A stretch of 50,452 nt of DNA from Candidatus Kryptoniota bacterium. GTDB taxonomy: Bacteria; Bacteroidota; Ignavibacteria; Kryptoniales; JAKASW01. The notes beneath the pieces are model-generated. The model worked only from the letters and a program-made list of their open reading frames with translations, did not search any database and was not told the DNA's origin. Positions 42,458 through 50,452 of this stretch are shown here, piece after piece; position 1 is the stretch's first letter; the number at the start of each line of letters is the position of its first letter. The DNA is taken from positions 1-50,452 of the forward strand of contig JAHECO010000029.1 of the NCBI GenBank assembly GCA_024641705.1, in the 5' to 3' direction. The position numbers and the translations under genes are program-made.

Positions 42458-43258
42458 ATGCTCCGCAGGAAGTCCCTCAGTTTTGCGTCGCTGGCACTTG
42501 TTGCGCTCCTCTGTCTGAGTGCGGTATCGTTTGCGCAGTCGGGTGGCAGCACCTCAGCCGGCATCCCGAACCTCACGCAGTTTGTGACCGACCAGGCGGG
42601 CGTTTTGACACCGGATCAACTCGGTGCCCTTAACTCATGCCTCAGGACCTACCAGGACACGACATCTAACCAGATCGTCGTACTGATAGTAAACTCCGTC
42701 CCGGACGGTGATATCGAAACTTACTCGATCGATGTCGCTGAGAAGAACAAGATCGGCCAGAAAGGGAAGGACAACGGCCTGTTGTTCACCGTCGACGTGG
42801 GCGACCACAAGACCAGAATCGAGGTCGGTTACGGGCTTGAAGGCGCCGTTACAGATGCGTACTCCAGCTACATACTGAATGAAATTGTAATCCCCCAGTT
42901 CAGGAACGGCGACTACTACGGAGGGATTGATAAAGGGATTACCGCGCTTGCGGCGCTCATCGGCGGTACGTTCCATGCCGACATCAAGAAGCATCGCGAC
43001 AACAAGAATTTTCTCCCGCTGATCATCTTCCTCATCGTCTTCATTTTCCCGCTCCTGTTCGGCAACCGCAGATACTCAGCCACGTCGCGCGGTGCAAGGG
43101 CCGGCTGGCTGTTTCTACCTCCGTTTCTCGGAGGGTTCGGCGGATTTCGCGGAGGCGGCGGATTGGGCGGGGGAGGATTCGGTGGTGGTGGAGGCTTCGG
43201 TGGTTTCAGCGGAGGCGGCGGTGGCTTCGGCGGCGGCGGTGCAAGTGGAGGCTGGTAA
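42458..43258 (+). CDS. TPM-domain (YgcG-like) membrane protein with glycine-rich tail
   Basis: Protein of 266 residues: signal peptide (about 1-27), a TPM domain (about 40-165) with VTDQAGVLTPDQLGALN and GLLFTVDVGDHKTRIEVGYGLEGAVTD, one transmembrane helix near 188-205, and a glycine-rich cytoplasmic or external tail (from about 222 to the end, mostly Gly with Phe). This is the standard partner of LemA. The ATG abuts the lemA stop. Confidence 0.93.
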   Translation: MLRRKSLSFASLALVALLCLSAVSFAQSGGSTSAGIPNLTQFVTDQAGVLTPDQLGALNSCLRTYQDTTSNQIVVLIVNSVPDGDIETYSIDVAEKNKIGQKGKDNGLLFTVDVGDHKTRIEVGYGLEGAVTDAYSSYILNEIVIPQFRNGDYYGGIDKGITALAALIGGTFHADIKKHRDNKNFLPLIIFLIVFIFPLLFGNRRYSATSRGARAGWLFLPPFLGGFGGFRGGGGLGGGGFGGGGGFGGFSGGGGGFGGGGASGGW

Positions 43259-43276
43259 AATCTTTCCAGGGTTGCT

Positions 43277-44293
43277 ATGCTGATCATCATGGACAAAACC
43301 GCGTCGGACGAACAGATCGAAGTCGTCGAGGACAAAATCAGATCAATGGGTTGGACGCCTCACGAGATTCCCGGTTCGTTAAGGATCGCGATCGGAATAA
43401 CGGGGAACAAGGGGGCTGTCGACCCGAGCCTTTTCTCGAATCTCACCGGTGTTGTCGAGTGTATTCCTGTCAGCAAGCCGTACAAGCTTGTCAGCCGCGA
43501 CGTCAAGCCAGAGGATACCATTCTGAATCTTTCCAACGCCACGATAGGCGGGAAGGACCTGGTGCTGATGGCGGGCCCTTGCTCGGTAGAGAGCAGATCA
43601 CAAATAATGGAAGTTGCGGAGTTCGTGAAGTCACAGGGTGCACAGGTGCTGCGGGGCGGAGCTTACAAACCGAGGACATCTCCGTACTCCTTTCAGGGCT
43701 TAAAGGAAGAAGGACTAAAGTACCTGCGTGAAGCGGCGGACAAATTTGACATGAGTGTAGTGACCGAGTTGAAGGATACCGAGACTGTCGAGCTTGTAAG
43801 CGAGTACGCGGATATGCTTCAGATCGGGGCCAGGAATATGCACAATTTCTCACTCCTCGAGGCGGTCGGGAGGACAAACAAACCGGTCCTGCTCAAGCGC
43901 GGGCTTGCCGCCACGATCGAAGAGTGGCTGATGGCCGCCGAGTATATAGCTTCGCAGGGGAACTACAACATCGCCCTTTGCGAACGTGGTATAAGAACGT
44001 TCGAGACATACACTCGCAACACGCTCGACCTCAATGCCGTCCCCATGGTAAAACAGCTTTCGCACCTCCCGATAATCGTCGACCCGAGTCACGGTACCGG
44101 CAGCTGGGAGCTGGTAACCCCGATGGCGCTCGCAGCCGTTGCGGCGGGCGCGGACGGACTCCTTATCGAGGTCCATCCTCATCCGGAGAAGGCGTTGTCC
44201 GACGGGAAGCAATCCCTCCGTCCTGAGACATTCGCGGAACTGGTGGACAGGCTCAAGAAAATAGTCCCTGCATGCAGAAGGAATTTCAACTAG
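43277..44293 (+). CDS. aroF: 3-deoxy-7-phosphoheptulonate synthase (DAHP synthase, type I beta with N-terminal regulatory domain)
   Basis: First enzyme of the shikimate pathway, 338 residues, condensing PEP and erythrose 4-phosphate. A ferredoxin-like N-terminal domain (about 1-67) probably binds an aromatic feedback inhibitor. The barrel begins [16 protein letters not shown] and includes [17 protein letters not shown], and IVDPSHGTG near the end. It is placed between two TPM genes of a LemA cluster, an unusual location. PEP supply links it to ppdK in the same window. Confidence 0.94.
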   Translation: MLIIMDKTASDEQIEVVEDKIRSMGWTPHEIPGSLRIAIGITGNKGAVDPSLFSNLTGVVECIPVSKPYKLVSRDVKPEDTILNLSNATIGGKDLVLMAGPCSVESRSQIMEVAEFVKSQGAQVLRGGAYKPRTSPYSFQGLKEEGLKYLREAADKFDMSVVTELKDTETVELVSEYADMLQIGARNMHNFSLLEAVGRTNKPVLLKRGLAATIEEWLMAAEYIASQGNYNIALCERGIRTFETYTRNTLDLNAVPMVKQLSHLPIIVDPSHGTGSWELVTPMALAAVAAGADGLLIEVHPHPEKALSDGKQSLRPETFAELVDRLKKIVPACRRNFN

Positions 44294-44295
44294 TG

Positions 44296-44742
44296 ATGAT
44301 CGAAAAGATACTGAACAAGGAAGAGCTGAAACGACTCAGCGAGCAAATAGGCGAAATCGAGAAGAAGACTTCGGCGGAAATACGCGTCGTGGTCAGACAC
44401 AGGAGACACTGGAGCGAGAGAAAGTTGTCCCCGCGGCAGGTCGCTGAACGGGAGTTTATGGCACTCGGGATGACCAAGACCAAACAGGGAACCGGTATCC
44501 TGGTGTTCATTCTCGTCGGGGAAAGGAAATTTGAGCTGATGGCGGACCACGGTATTATCAAAGTCCTGCCCGAGGAATTCTGGACAAGTCTGGCCGGCAA
44601 GCTCTCCGATCATTTCTCAAAGAAGAATTTTTTCCAGGGACTCACCGTATCTCTTGCGGAAATCGGTGAGGTGCTCGAGAGCAAGCTCCCGCCGAGCGGT
44701 GCTAACCCGGACGAGCTGCCAAACGATATCATCGAGGAATGA
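44296..44742 (+). CDS. Small TPM-domain protein
   Basis: Protein of about 148 residues made only of a TPM domain, without signal peptide or helix, so probably cytoplasmic. KKTSAEIRVVVRHRRHWSERK and GTGILVFILVGERKFELMAD match the TPM fold. It resembles the second TPM gene usually found in LemA clusters. ATG 44296 was chosen just after the aroF stop (GTG 44293 also possible); a longer frame from 44272 would begin inside aroF. The stop overlaps the next ATG as ATGA. Confidence 0.85.
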   Translation: MIEKILNKEELKRLSEQIGEIEKKTSAEIRVVVRHRRHWSERKLSPRQVAEREFMALGMTKTKQGTGILVFILVGERKFELMADHGIIKVLPEEFWTSLAGKLSDHFSKKNFFQGLTVSLAEIGEVLESKLPPSGANPDELPNDIIEE

Positions 44743-45590
44743 ACTTGGGTAAATTTAAGATTGCACTTGCTCAGATCAGGCCCCGGCTCGGTGACCTTAA
44801 ATGGAATCTTGAGCATCACCTTGAAGCTGCGGAACGCGCACTGAAGTCGGGGGCAGGCATCGTCGTCTTTCCGGAATTGAGTATGACAGGTTACTCGGTT
44901 CGCGACCTGAATGCCGAGCTCGCGATGTCGCGCGACGATAAGTTCTTTGAGCCGATAAGGTCGTTGAGCAGGAAGGTCTCGATAGCGGTGGGATCAATAA
45001 TCAGGGACGATGCCGGCGGTATCCGCAACGCCCTCATGTATTTTGAGGACGCAAGTCTCAAACATGTCCATTTCAAGATGTACTTGCCGACTTACGGCAT
45101 CTTCGAGGAACAGAGGTACTTTCTGCCGGGAAAGAAGGTTCAGGCTTTCGATACCAAGTTCGGGAGGATCGGCCTTCTGGTGTGCGAAGATCTTTGGCAC
45201 GTCTCGTTGCCGTACCTGCTTGCCGTTCAGGGGGCCAGGTTGATTCTGGGAGCGGCGGCGAGTCCGACTCGTCTTTCAGGGGGCGCCGAATCCCACCCCG
45301 GATTTGAAGCAAACAGCGAGCAGCACAAGAGTTTTGCCCGGTTGCTGAGTGTCTATCTCGCTTTCGTCAACAGGGTAGGTTTTGAAGACGGCGTTAATTT
45401 CTGGGGCGGCTCGGAGATTATCTCGCCTCACGGTGAAAGCATAGCCAGAGGAAAGTTATTTGACGAGGAATTGATGCTTGGTGACGTAGACCTTGCCGAA
45501 GTGGACAGGGCTAGACTCTTTGCCAGACATTTCCTGGATGAAGACCCCGCCCTCCTTGCATCCCATCTCAGGGATCTCGGCTTCCGGTAG
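44739..45590 (+). CDS. Carbon-nitrogen hydrolase (nitrilase superfamily), stand-alone
   Basis: Amidase of 283 residues with the full catalytic triad: E46 in VVFPELSMTGYS, K113 in HFKMYLP and C149 in LLVCEDLWH. LAQIRPRLGDLKWNLE at the N-terminus resembles the glutaminase half of NAD synthetase, but no synthetase domain follows. It could hydrolyse an omega-amide, an N-carbamoyl compound or supply ammonia. It overlaps the TPM gene by four bases. Confidence 0.88.
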   Translation: MNLGKFKIALAQIRPRLGDLKWNLEHHLEAAERALKSGAGIVVFPELSMTGYSVRDLNAELAMSRDDKFFEPIRSLSRKVSIAVGSIIRDDAGGIRNALMYFEDASLKHVHFKMYLPTYGIFEEQRYFLPGKKVQAFDTKFGRIGLLVCEDLWHVSLPYLLAVQGARLILGAAASPTRLSGGAESHPGFEANSEQHKSFARLLSVYLAFVNRVGFEDGVNFWGGSEIISPHGESIARGKLFDEELMLGDVDLAEVDRARLFARHFLDEDPALLASHLRDLGFR

Positions 45591-45669
45591 ACGCCTCAGG
45601 CTCCCTTTCAAGGTTTAACTGACGCCCGCAATCGTCTTAATCACCGTCGTTTAGGGGAATGATCCTGCC

Positions 45670-45698
45670 TTGCAAGTCCTCAATCGCCTTGATAAATT
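45670..45698 (+). promoter_or_regulatory. Promoter for htpX
   Basis: TTGCAA (45670-45675), a 17-base spacer and TAAATT (45693-45698). GGAGG follows about 11 bases before the ATG at 45726. The arrangement matches the promoter of lemA. Confidence 0.55.
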
Positions 45699-45725
45699 AT
45701 TCCACTAAAGGAGGATGTGTATTAT

Positions 45726-46586
45726 ATGAAGAACACTATGAAAACGGTCTTCCTGATGACTTTGATGATGGTGTTGTTCCTGTTGATAGGCGAATTGATC
45801 GGCGGTAAGACCGGTCTGACGTACGCGTTTCTTTTCAGCCTAGCGATGAATTTCTTTGCGTATTGGTTTTCCGATAAAATGGTCCTGGCAAGCTACCGAG
45901 CGAGACAGGTGAATGAAGCCGAAGCGCCGAGGCTCTATTCTATGGTTCACCGTCTTGCCACACGTGCAAATATTCCGATGCCGAAGCTTTACGTTGTTCC
46001 CACTGAAACACCCAATGCATTCGCGACGGGAAGGAATCCGCAGCATGCTGCGGTCGCGGTGACGGAGGGGATAATGAAAGTCCTGAATGATGAAGAACTC
46101 GAAGCGGTGATCGGTCACGAACTGTCGCATGTATTGCACAGGGATATTCTGACTTCGACGATTATCGCCACCTTTGCCGGTGCCATAGCTTACCTCGCTC
46201 AGATGCTCAGCTGGTCAATGTTCTTTTTTGGCGGCAGAGGGACGGACGATGACAGTTCCTCTCTTATAGGAGAACTGCTTGTGATTATAGTGGCGCCCGT
46301 GGCGGCAATGATGATACAGATGGCAGTTTCACGATCGCGCGAGTACAAGGCCGACGAGGGAGGAGCGAAGCTCTCCATGAAGCCCCTTTCGCTGGCCAGT
46401 GCGCTGAGCAAACTCCAGGCGGGAGCACAGCAGATACCGATGCAGGCGCAGCCCTCTACCGCGCATCTCTTCATCGTGAATCCATTGAATGCCCAAAGAT
46501 TTGCCAAACTATTCAGCACGCATCCTCCGACGGAGGAGCGTATTGCCAGGCTTGAAGCGCTGGCGGCCGGCAAGAATCTCTACTAA
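45726..46586 (+). CDS. htpX: Membrane zinc metalloprotease HtpX
   Basis: M48 protease of 286 residues in the inner membrane that cuts misfolded membrane proteins. Two N-terminal transmembrane helices are followed by the zinc site H131-E132-x2-H135 in GHELSHVLHRD, two more helices, and SREYKADEGGAKLS with the third zinc ligand. ATG 45726 was chosen because a GTG at 45717 would start inside the ribosome site. Confidence 0.95.
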   Translation: MKNTMKTVFLMTLMMVLFLLIGELIGGKTGLTYAFLFSLAMNFFAYWFSDKMVLASYRARQVNEAEAPRLYSMVHRLATRANIPMPKLYVVPTETPNAFATGRNPQHAAVAVTEGIMKVLNDEELEAVIGHELSHVLHRDILTSTIIATFAGAIAYLAQMLSWSMFFFGGRGTDDDSSSLIGELLVIIVAPVAAMMIQMAVSRSREYKADEGGAKLSMKPLSLASALSKLQAGAQQIPMQAQPSTAHLFIVNPLNAQRFAKLFSTHPPTEERIARLEALAAGKNLY

Positions 46587-46600
46587 AACACAGGAGAATT

Positions 46601-47884
46601 ATGGACACGGTCACGTACAAAGAACCGGCCCCGATTCTGGACAGGGAGAACCCCTTCGAATCGATGATGGAACGGTTTGATGTGGCAGCAGAACTACTTG
46701 AACTTGAGAGAGGCGTCTATGAATACCTCAAGACGCCGGTGAAACAGGTGACTGTTTCAATACCTATTCAAATGGACAACGGTGAAATCGAAGTGTTCGA
46801 AGGGTACCGCGTGATTCACAACGATGCCCTCGGACCATCAAAAGGCGGCATCAGGTATGCACCGGACATCACGATAGACGAGATCAAAGCCCTCGCCGCG
46901 TGGATGACCTGGAAATGTGCCATCGCCAATATCCCTTTCGGCGGCGCGAAAGGCGGAGTGAAGTGCGATCCCGGAAGGCTTACCCAGGTCGAACTTGAAA
47001 AGATAACCCGCAGGTTCACGGCCAACATGCTCGATGTATTCGGCCCCGATAAGGACATCCCGGCCCCCGACATGAACACCAATGAGCAGATCATGGCGTG
47101 GATAATGGACACGTACAGCATGCATACGCGAAGGACGGAGAATGCCGTGGTGACCGGCAAGCCGCTCATCATCGGCGGTTCTCTCGGCAGGCGGGAAGCC
47201 ACCGGCCGCGGCGTAATGGTCGCTACGTTTGCAGCTATGGCGAAGAAGGGCCTGAATGCGAAGCAAGCTACATGCGCCGTCCAGGGTTTCGGAAACGTCG
47301 GATCCGTATCTGCGAAGCTGCTCAGCGAGCAGGGATTGAAAGTCCTTGCGGTGAGCGACGTAATCGGCGGCTATTACAATAAGAAAGGCATTAACGTCAA
47401 CCAAGCGATCGAGTGGGTTCAGAAGCACAGGACCCTAGAGGGGAGCGGTATCGGCGACCCGGTCACGAACGAGGAGTTGCTTGAGCTCGAGGTGGACATC
47501 CTTGTCCCCGCCGCCAAAGAAGACCAAATTACTGCCAAGAACGCAGGCAAGATCAAGGCGAAGATAATCGTGGAAGGCGCGAACGGTCCCACGACTGCGA
47601 AGGCCGATCCCATTCTGGACGGCAAAGATATCCTCGTCGTGCCGGATATCCTGGCGAACTCGGGCGGCGTCACGGTTAGCTACTTCGAATGGGTTCAGGA
47701 CCGCCAGGGCTTTTTCTGGACGCTCGACCGGGTCAATCGCAGGCTTGAGAGGATGATGCACGACGCTTTCAACAACGTGTTTCGCACAGCCGAGAAGTAT
47801 AAGGTGTCGATGCGTCTGGGCGCCTATATTCTCGCAATCGACAAAGTGGCGAAGACTCTAAAAGTCCGCGGAATATATGCCTGA
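46601..47884 (+). CDS. gdhA: Glutamate dehydrogenase
   Basis: Glu/Leu/Phe/Val dehydrogenase of 427 residues that interconverts glutamate and 2-oxoglutarate plus ammonia. PFGGAKGGVKCDP carries the catalytic lysine; the NAD-binding GFGNVGS is in the C-terminal domain. The length and motifs match the bacterial hexameric NAD-type family. Coenzyme use is inferred. AGGAG precedes the ATG. The stop overlaps the next ATG by one base. Confidence 0.95.
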   Translation: MDTVTYKEPAPILDRENPFESMMERFDVAAELLELERGVYEYLKTPVKQVTVSIPIQMDNGEIEVFEGYRVIHNDALGPSKGGIRYAPDITIDEIKALAAWMTWKCAIANIPFGGAKGGVKCDPGRLTQVELEKITRRFTANMLDVFGPDKDIPAPDMNTNEQIMAWIMDTYSMHTRRTENAVVTGKPLIIGGSLGRREATGRGVMVATFAAMAKKGLNAKQATCAVQGFGNVGSVSAKLLSEQGLKVLAVSDVIGGYYNKKGINVNQAIEWVQKHRTLEGSGIGDPVTNEELLELEVDILVPAAKEDQITAKNAGKIKAKIIVEGANGPTTAKADPILDGKDILVVPDILANSGGVTVSYFEWVQDRQGFFWTLDRVNRRLERMMHDAFNNVFRTAEKYKVSMRLGAYILAIDKVAKTLKVRGIYA

Positions 47885-48495
47885 TGAGGAATCAGCCGTT
47901 GTTTGGAACACTATTGCTGGCGATCGCACTTTTGGCAAACAGCGGCCCTCAGAAGGAAAGAAGGACAAATTACGAGATTCTGAACGCTCAGGTTGACACG
48001 CTGGCTCTTGCGGTGTCAACAGCCCTTACTCATGAGCCTGCTACTTCAGTCAGCCTGATAACCGGTCCCCTCGAGGTGGATGCGTTCGTGCGTCAGAGAC
48101 TCCTCGAGAGTCTCATCGGGCGGAAGTTCCGGGTGATTGATGATTCCACGGTTTCGAATGTAGTCCGGGTAGTAGTTCCGCTTGTCGAAGTGGCATATTC
48201 TGCACCCGTATCGTCGCACATCTTCGGATCTTCAGACGTCGTCAGGACCGTGCGGTCCGACTACGAAGTGGAGATCTCCGATAGCGGGCGGATTGACTAC
48301 GCGAAATCGTTTTCGCTAGTTTTCAGCGACACCGTGTCGGAAAGTGAGATACCCGACCTCGAGTCGGGGTCTTACTCGTTCCTGCATGGAAGGCTCGAAT
48401 CCAAAAATTTGTTCGACACGATCCTGCAGCCGTTGCTTTTTGCGGCGTCTGCGGCTGTAATTGTCTATCTTTTCTTTACATTGAGAGGATCCTGA
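47884..48495 (+). CDS. Unknown envelope protein with C-terminal membrane anchor, coupled to bamD
   Basis: Protein of 203 residues that I do not recognise. It has a hydrophobic N-terminus (about 6-20) like a signal peptide and a C-terminal transmembrane helix (about 179-198) followed by Arg-Gly-Ser. The middle alternates beta-like stretches (VVRVVVPLVEVAY, RSDYEVEISDSG) that recall lipoprotein-type domains with a conserved strand. Its start overlaps the gdhA stop by one base and its stop abuts the bamD ATG, so it is probably made together with BamD. A role in outer-membrane assembly is only a guess. Confidence 0.8.
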   Translation: MRNQPLFGTLLLAIALLANSGPQKERRTNYEILNAQVDTLALAVSTALTHEPATSVSLITGPLEVDAFVRQRLLESLIGRKFRVIDDSTVSNVVRVVVPLVEVAYSAPVSSHIFGSSDVVRTVRSDYEVEISDSGRIDYAKSFSLVFSDTVSESEIPDLESGSYSFLHGRLESKNLFDTILQPLLFAASAAVIVYLFFTLRGS

Positions 48496-49278
48496 ATGAG
48501 ACTTAAGTATCTGGTAACGGTGGTCGGAATCTTCATGCTCGGATTTATCATCGCTTCGTGCACATCTACCCAGGAAATCATCGTGCAGGGGGCCGGCGAG
48601 ACGTTCCGCGAAGGACTCAGCCTGCTGAACGAAAAGCAATACGAGAAGGCACGATCGGAGTTCGATATTGTGGTAAAGCAATATCCCGCGAGCGCATATG
48701 CTGATAGCTCGCAGTTCTATCTTGCGGAAACGTATTACTCGACGGAGGAGTACCTGACCGCCGCCTTCGAATTCGGCAACGTTTATCGCAACTATCCCTC
48801 ATCCAGGCTTGCCCCGGAGGCGAGGTTCAGAATAGCAGAGTGCTACGCGGCGCAGTCGCCTCGCGTGCAACTCGATCAGGAAAATACCCGGAAGGCGATA
48901 GATGCTTTTCAGAGCTTCATAGATTACTATCCCGGCAGCCCGTTGGTGCCCAAAGCAGAACAGGAGATAATGAATCTCAGAAACAAGCTTGCTCAAAAGA
49001 ATTTCGAAATCGCGAGCATGTACACAACCCTCGGCTACTATAAGGCCGCGATAGTATATTACGATGTCATACTTGACCAGTACCACGATTCTGACGTCGC
49101 CGACAAAGCGGCTCTCGGCAAGGTGAAAGTACTGATAAAGCGCCACAGGGAAGGAGAAGCTCGGACCGCTCTCGAGAAGTTCTACTCCGGCTTTCCTCAT
49201 TCGACATTGAAAGACGAGGCGGACGAACTTGCCCACACCCTTAATCTGGACCCGGGCAAATTTGAGAACTTGAATTGA
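48496..49278 (+). CDS. bamD: Outer-membrane assembly lipoprotein BamD
   Basis: Lipoprotein of 260 residues of the BAM complex, which inserts beta-barrels such as PorQ. The lipobox IIASC places the lipidated cysteine at about residue 22. Tetratricopeptide pairs run through the rest: GLSLLNEKQYEKARSEFDIV and QFYLAETYYSTEEYLTAAFEF in the N-terminal half, and YKAAIVYYDVILDQY near the C-terminal half. The length and repeat order match BamD (YfiO) of FCB genomes. Confidence 0.92.
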   Translation: MRLKYLVTVVGIFMLGFIIASCTSTQEIIVQGAGETFREGLSLLNEKQYEKARSEFDIVVKQYPASAYADSSQFYLAETYYSTEEYLTAAFEFGNVYRNYPSSRLAPEARFRIAECYAAQSPRVQLDQENTRKAIDAFQSFIDYYPGSPLVPKAEQEIMNLRNKLAQKNFEIASMYTTLGYYKAAIVYYDVILDQYHDSDVADKAALGKVKVLIKRHREGEARTALEKFYSGFPHSTLKDEADELAHTLNLDPGKFENLN

Positions 49279-49321
49279 CCGGAGGAGATACGGGATCGTA
49301 TTTGCAGAAGAAAGGCGACGG

Positions 49322-49849
49322 GTGAAAACGGGCATGACGGAGTTGAAAGGAAAACCGGTAAGAGAATCTCAGGTTGAAATGGTGGAGATGGTGCTGCCAA
49401 ACGATACCAACCAGCTCGGGAACCTGCTCGGGGGAAGGCTCATGCACTGGATCGATTTAGCCGCTGCGATGGCTGCGACCCGGCATTCGAACCATGTCTG
49501 CGTCACGGCGGCAGTCGACGGAATAAGCTTTCTCCAGCCGATCAGACTTGGGGAACTTGTCGTGCTGAAAGCCAGCGTCAACAGAGTGTTCAATACTTCT
49601 ATGGAAATCGGGGTGAAAGTTTATTCTGAGAATTCTCTTTCGGGTGAAAGAAGTCATTCGAATTCGGCATTCCTCACGTTCGTGAGCATTGACAACGAAA
49701 GGAAGCCGGTCCAGTCGGTCCCGGTGGTGCCGGATTCGCCGGAGGAAATCCGCCGCTACGAGCAGGCATTGTTCAGGCGGGAGCAGCGTCTCAAGCACCG
49801 CGAAGAAGCGAAGAGACTTTGGGCTGAAGGATCCAACAAAGAGGGGTGA
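49322..49849 (+). CDS. Acyl-CoA thioesterase, hotdog fold (YciA-like)
   Basis: Enzyme of 175 residues that hydrolyses acyl-CoA. NLLGGRLMHWIDLAAAMAA carries the hotdog active-site helix, and VTAAVDGISFLQPIRLGELVVL is the next strand pair. The C-terminal tail is rich in Arg and Glu (about 145-175). Start GTG 49322 has GAAAGG six bases upstream; ATG 49334 is an alternative. The stop codon lies in the loop of a small hairpin (AGGGG TGA CCCCT). Confidence 0.9.
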   Translation: MKTGMTELKGKPVRESQVEMVEMVLPNDTNQLGNLLGGRLMHWIDLAAAMAATRHSNHVCVTAAVDGISFLQPIRLGELVVLKASVNRVFNTSMEIGVKVYSENSLSGERSHSNSAFLTFVSIDNERKPVQSVPVVPDSPEEIRRYEQALFRREQRLKHREEAKRLWAEGSNKEG

Positions 49850-49860
49850 CCCCTATCGAG

Positions 49861-50452
49861 ATGAAAGACATTGCCGGACACGAACTCGGGCAAATGCCGA
49901 AGCGGCTCCTCATCCAACTTCTGCTGCTGGCCGTCCTGGCGCAGGTCGGCGTCGGACAGTCTTATAATCCCATCTTTAAATCCGTCGAGATGCAGGCGAC
50001 AATCGCGCCGCTGGGCGGAATGGTGGAAGGCGTCTTTTTCGGACACCGAAGCATCGCGGCGATCTCGAAATCGGAAAGAGCGATCTATTTCTTCGAACCC
50101 GACTCGCTCGAAAATCTTATCCTGACAAACGTCGTCAGCCTCCCAGACACGCCGGTGGCAATATCGAAGGGAAGGGAGGTTTTCATCGAGAGCGGCGGTC
50201 ACAGGAATCTTATGGATAGGCTGGTTGTCCTGATGAAGCCTCACTATGCCGTCCTCGTTTCGTTCGGAAGTGACGGGCAGCCCGAAATATCTGAGAGGGT
50301 ATCCGTTGATCCATATTCGACCGGCGTAAGGGCGGTCGACCTGGAAACGGCAGGAAGCCTCGATCTGATTGCTTTCGGGAAGTTTTCGCTCGGATTGTCC
50401 GTCGAGAAGAGCGTGGCAGGGGGGCGTTTCCAACAGGTCCAGCCGATGCAGG
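49861..50452 (+). CDS. Secreted protein, partial at the window end
   Basis: The frame is open from ATG 49861 to the window edge (197 codons, no stop). A signal peptide is clear: the hydrophobic run LLIQLLLLAVLAQVGVGQ follows MPKR; the ATG at 49894 would give a shorter n-region. The mature part has alternating hydrophobic strands (for example AIYFFEPDSLENLILTN, DRLVVLMKPHYAVLVSF) that may be a beta-propeller or FG-GAP-type surface protein. I cannot name a family from this fragment. Confidence 0.75.
   Translation, partial: MKDIAGHELGQMPKRLLIQLLLLAVLAQVGVGQSYNPIFKSVEMQATIAPLGGMVEGVFFGHRSIAAISKSERAIYFFEPDSLENLILTNVVSLPDTPVAISKGREVFIESGGHRNLMDRLVVLMKPHYAVLVSFGSDGQPEISERVSVDPYSTGVRAVDLETAGSLDLIAFGKFSLGLSVEKSVAGGRFQQVQPMQ

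Noticed and set aside
43120-43258. Glycine codon repeat in the TPM gene as a separate repeat element
   Set aside because: It is the low-complexity tail normal for YgcG-type TPM proteins, in frame and inside the gene.
1-50452. CRISPR arrays, tRNA or rRNA genes, transposases and phage genes
   Set aside because: None recognised on either strand; gaps are short and hold no regularly spaced repeats or tRNA-type T-loop sequences.

Overview
The window (about 50 kb, roughly 55% GC by eye) is a chromosomal stretch of a Gram-negative bacterium of the FCB group. The best fit is the Ignavibacteria/Chlorobi side of Bacteroidota. Evidence is a PorQ-type outer-membrane protein (type IX secretion family), lipid A and LPS-type genes (lpxB, lpxK, two GT9 transferases), bamD, an M23 peptidase next to a bactofilin, and an F-type ATPase operon without atpD and atpC. 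The placement is inference; no rRNA or tRNA gene was seen. Almost all DNA is coding. I recognise no phage, insertion sequence, CRISPR array or plasmid function.

Layout. (1) 49-12377 (+): smc, a HAD phosphatase, an isoprenylcysteine-methyltransferase-like membrane protein, lpxB, lpxK, a class I amidotransferase and ppdK, mostly with 4-base stop/start overlaps, closed by a strong hairpin; then queA and ispD. (2) 12367-14699 (-): a biotin-dependent acyl-CoA carboxyltransferase followed by a small secreted protein. A 309-base divergent region carries a 14-base perfect palindrome and a consensus promoter. (3) 15009-21747 (+): M23 peptidase, bactofilin, two small ATPase assembly-type membrane proteins, atpB-E-F-H-A-G. 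An imperfect dispersed palindrome follows. (4) 21941-24226 (-): smpB, tyrS, pyruvoyl arginine decarboxylase. (5) 24479-29464 (+): glyS, a DUF2461 protein, glycerate 2-kinase and a 23S rRNA uracil methyltransferase, each overlapping the next by ATGA. (6) 29527-31753 (-): two GT9 glycosyltransferases, divergent from porQ. (7) 32857-34866 (+): butyrate kinase and phosphotransbutyrylase. (8) 34941-39642 (+): a PASTA protein, rpe, a large TPR protein and a secreted protein with amidotransferase-like features. (9) 39763-41627 (-): gcvPB and a CoA-binding protein. (10) 41852-45590 (+): lemA, TPM, DAHP synthase, TPM, nitrilase. (11) 45726 to end (+): htpX, glutamate dehydrogenase, an unknown tail-anchored protein, bamD, a thioesterase and the start of a secreted protein.

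Together the genes point to an anaerobic or facultative heterotroph: PPDK, phosphotransbutyrylase/butyrate kinase, glutamate dehydrogenase, glycine cleavage and an acyl-CoA carboxylase for amino acid, glycerate and acyl-CoA metabolism, and a full outer-membrane biogenesis toolkit. Several promoters of a TTGnnn / 16-17 bp / TAnnnT type can be read directly and often lie only 5-25 bases before the start codon. TTG and GTG starts are common at coupled junctions.

No obviously new defence or mobile system is present. The best candidates for undescribed biology are the TPR plus amidotransferase-like secreted pair (36469-39642), the unknown membrane-anchored protein coupled to bamD (47884-48495), the cysteine cluster at the N-terminus of one GT9 enzyme, the palindrome in the carboxylase/M23 divergent region, and the apparent co-transcription of a cell-shape pair with the ATP synthase genes.
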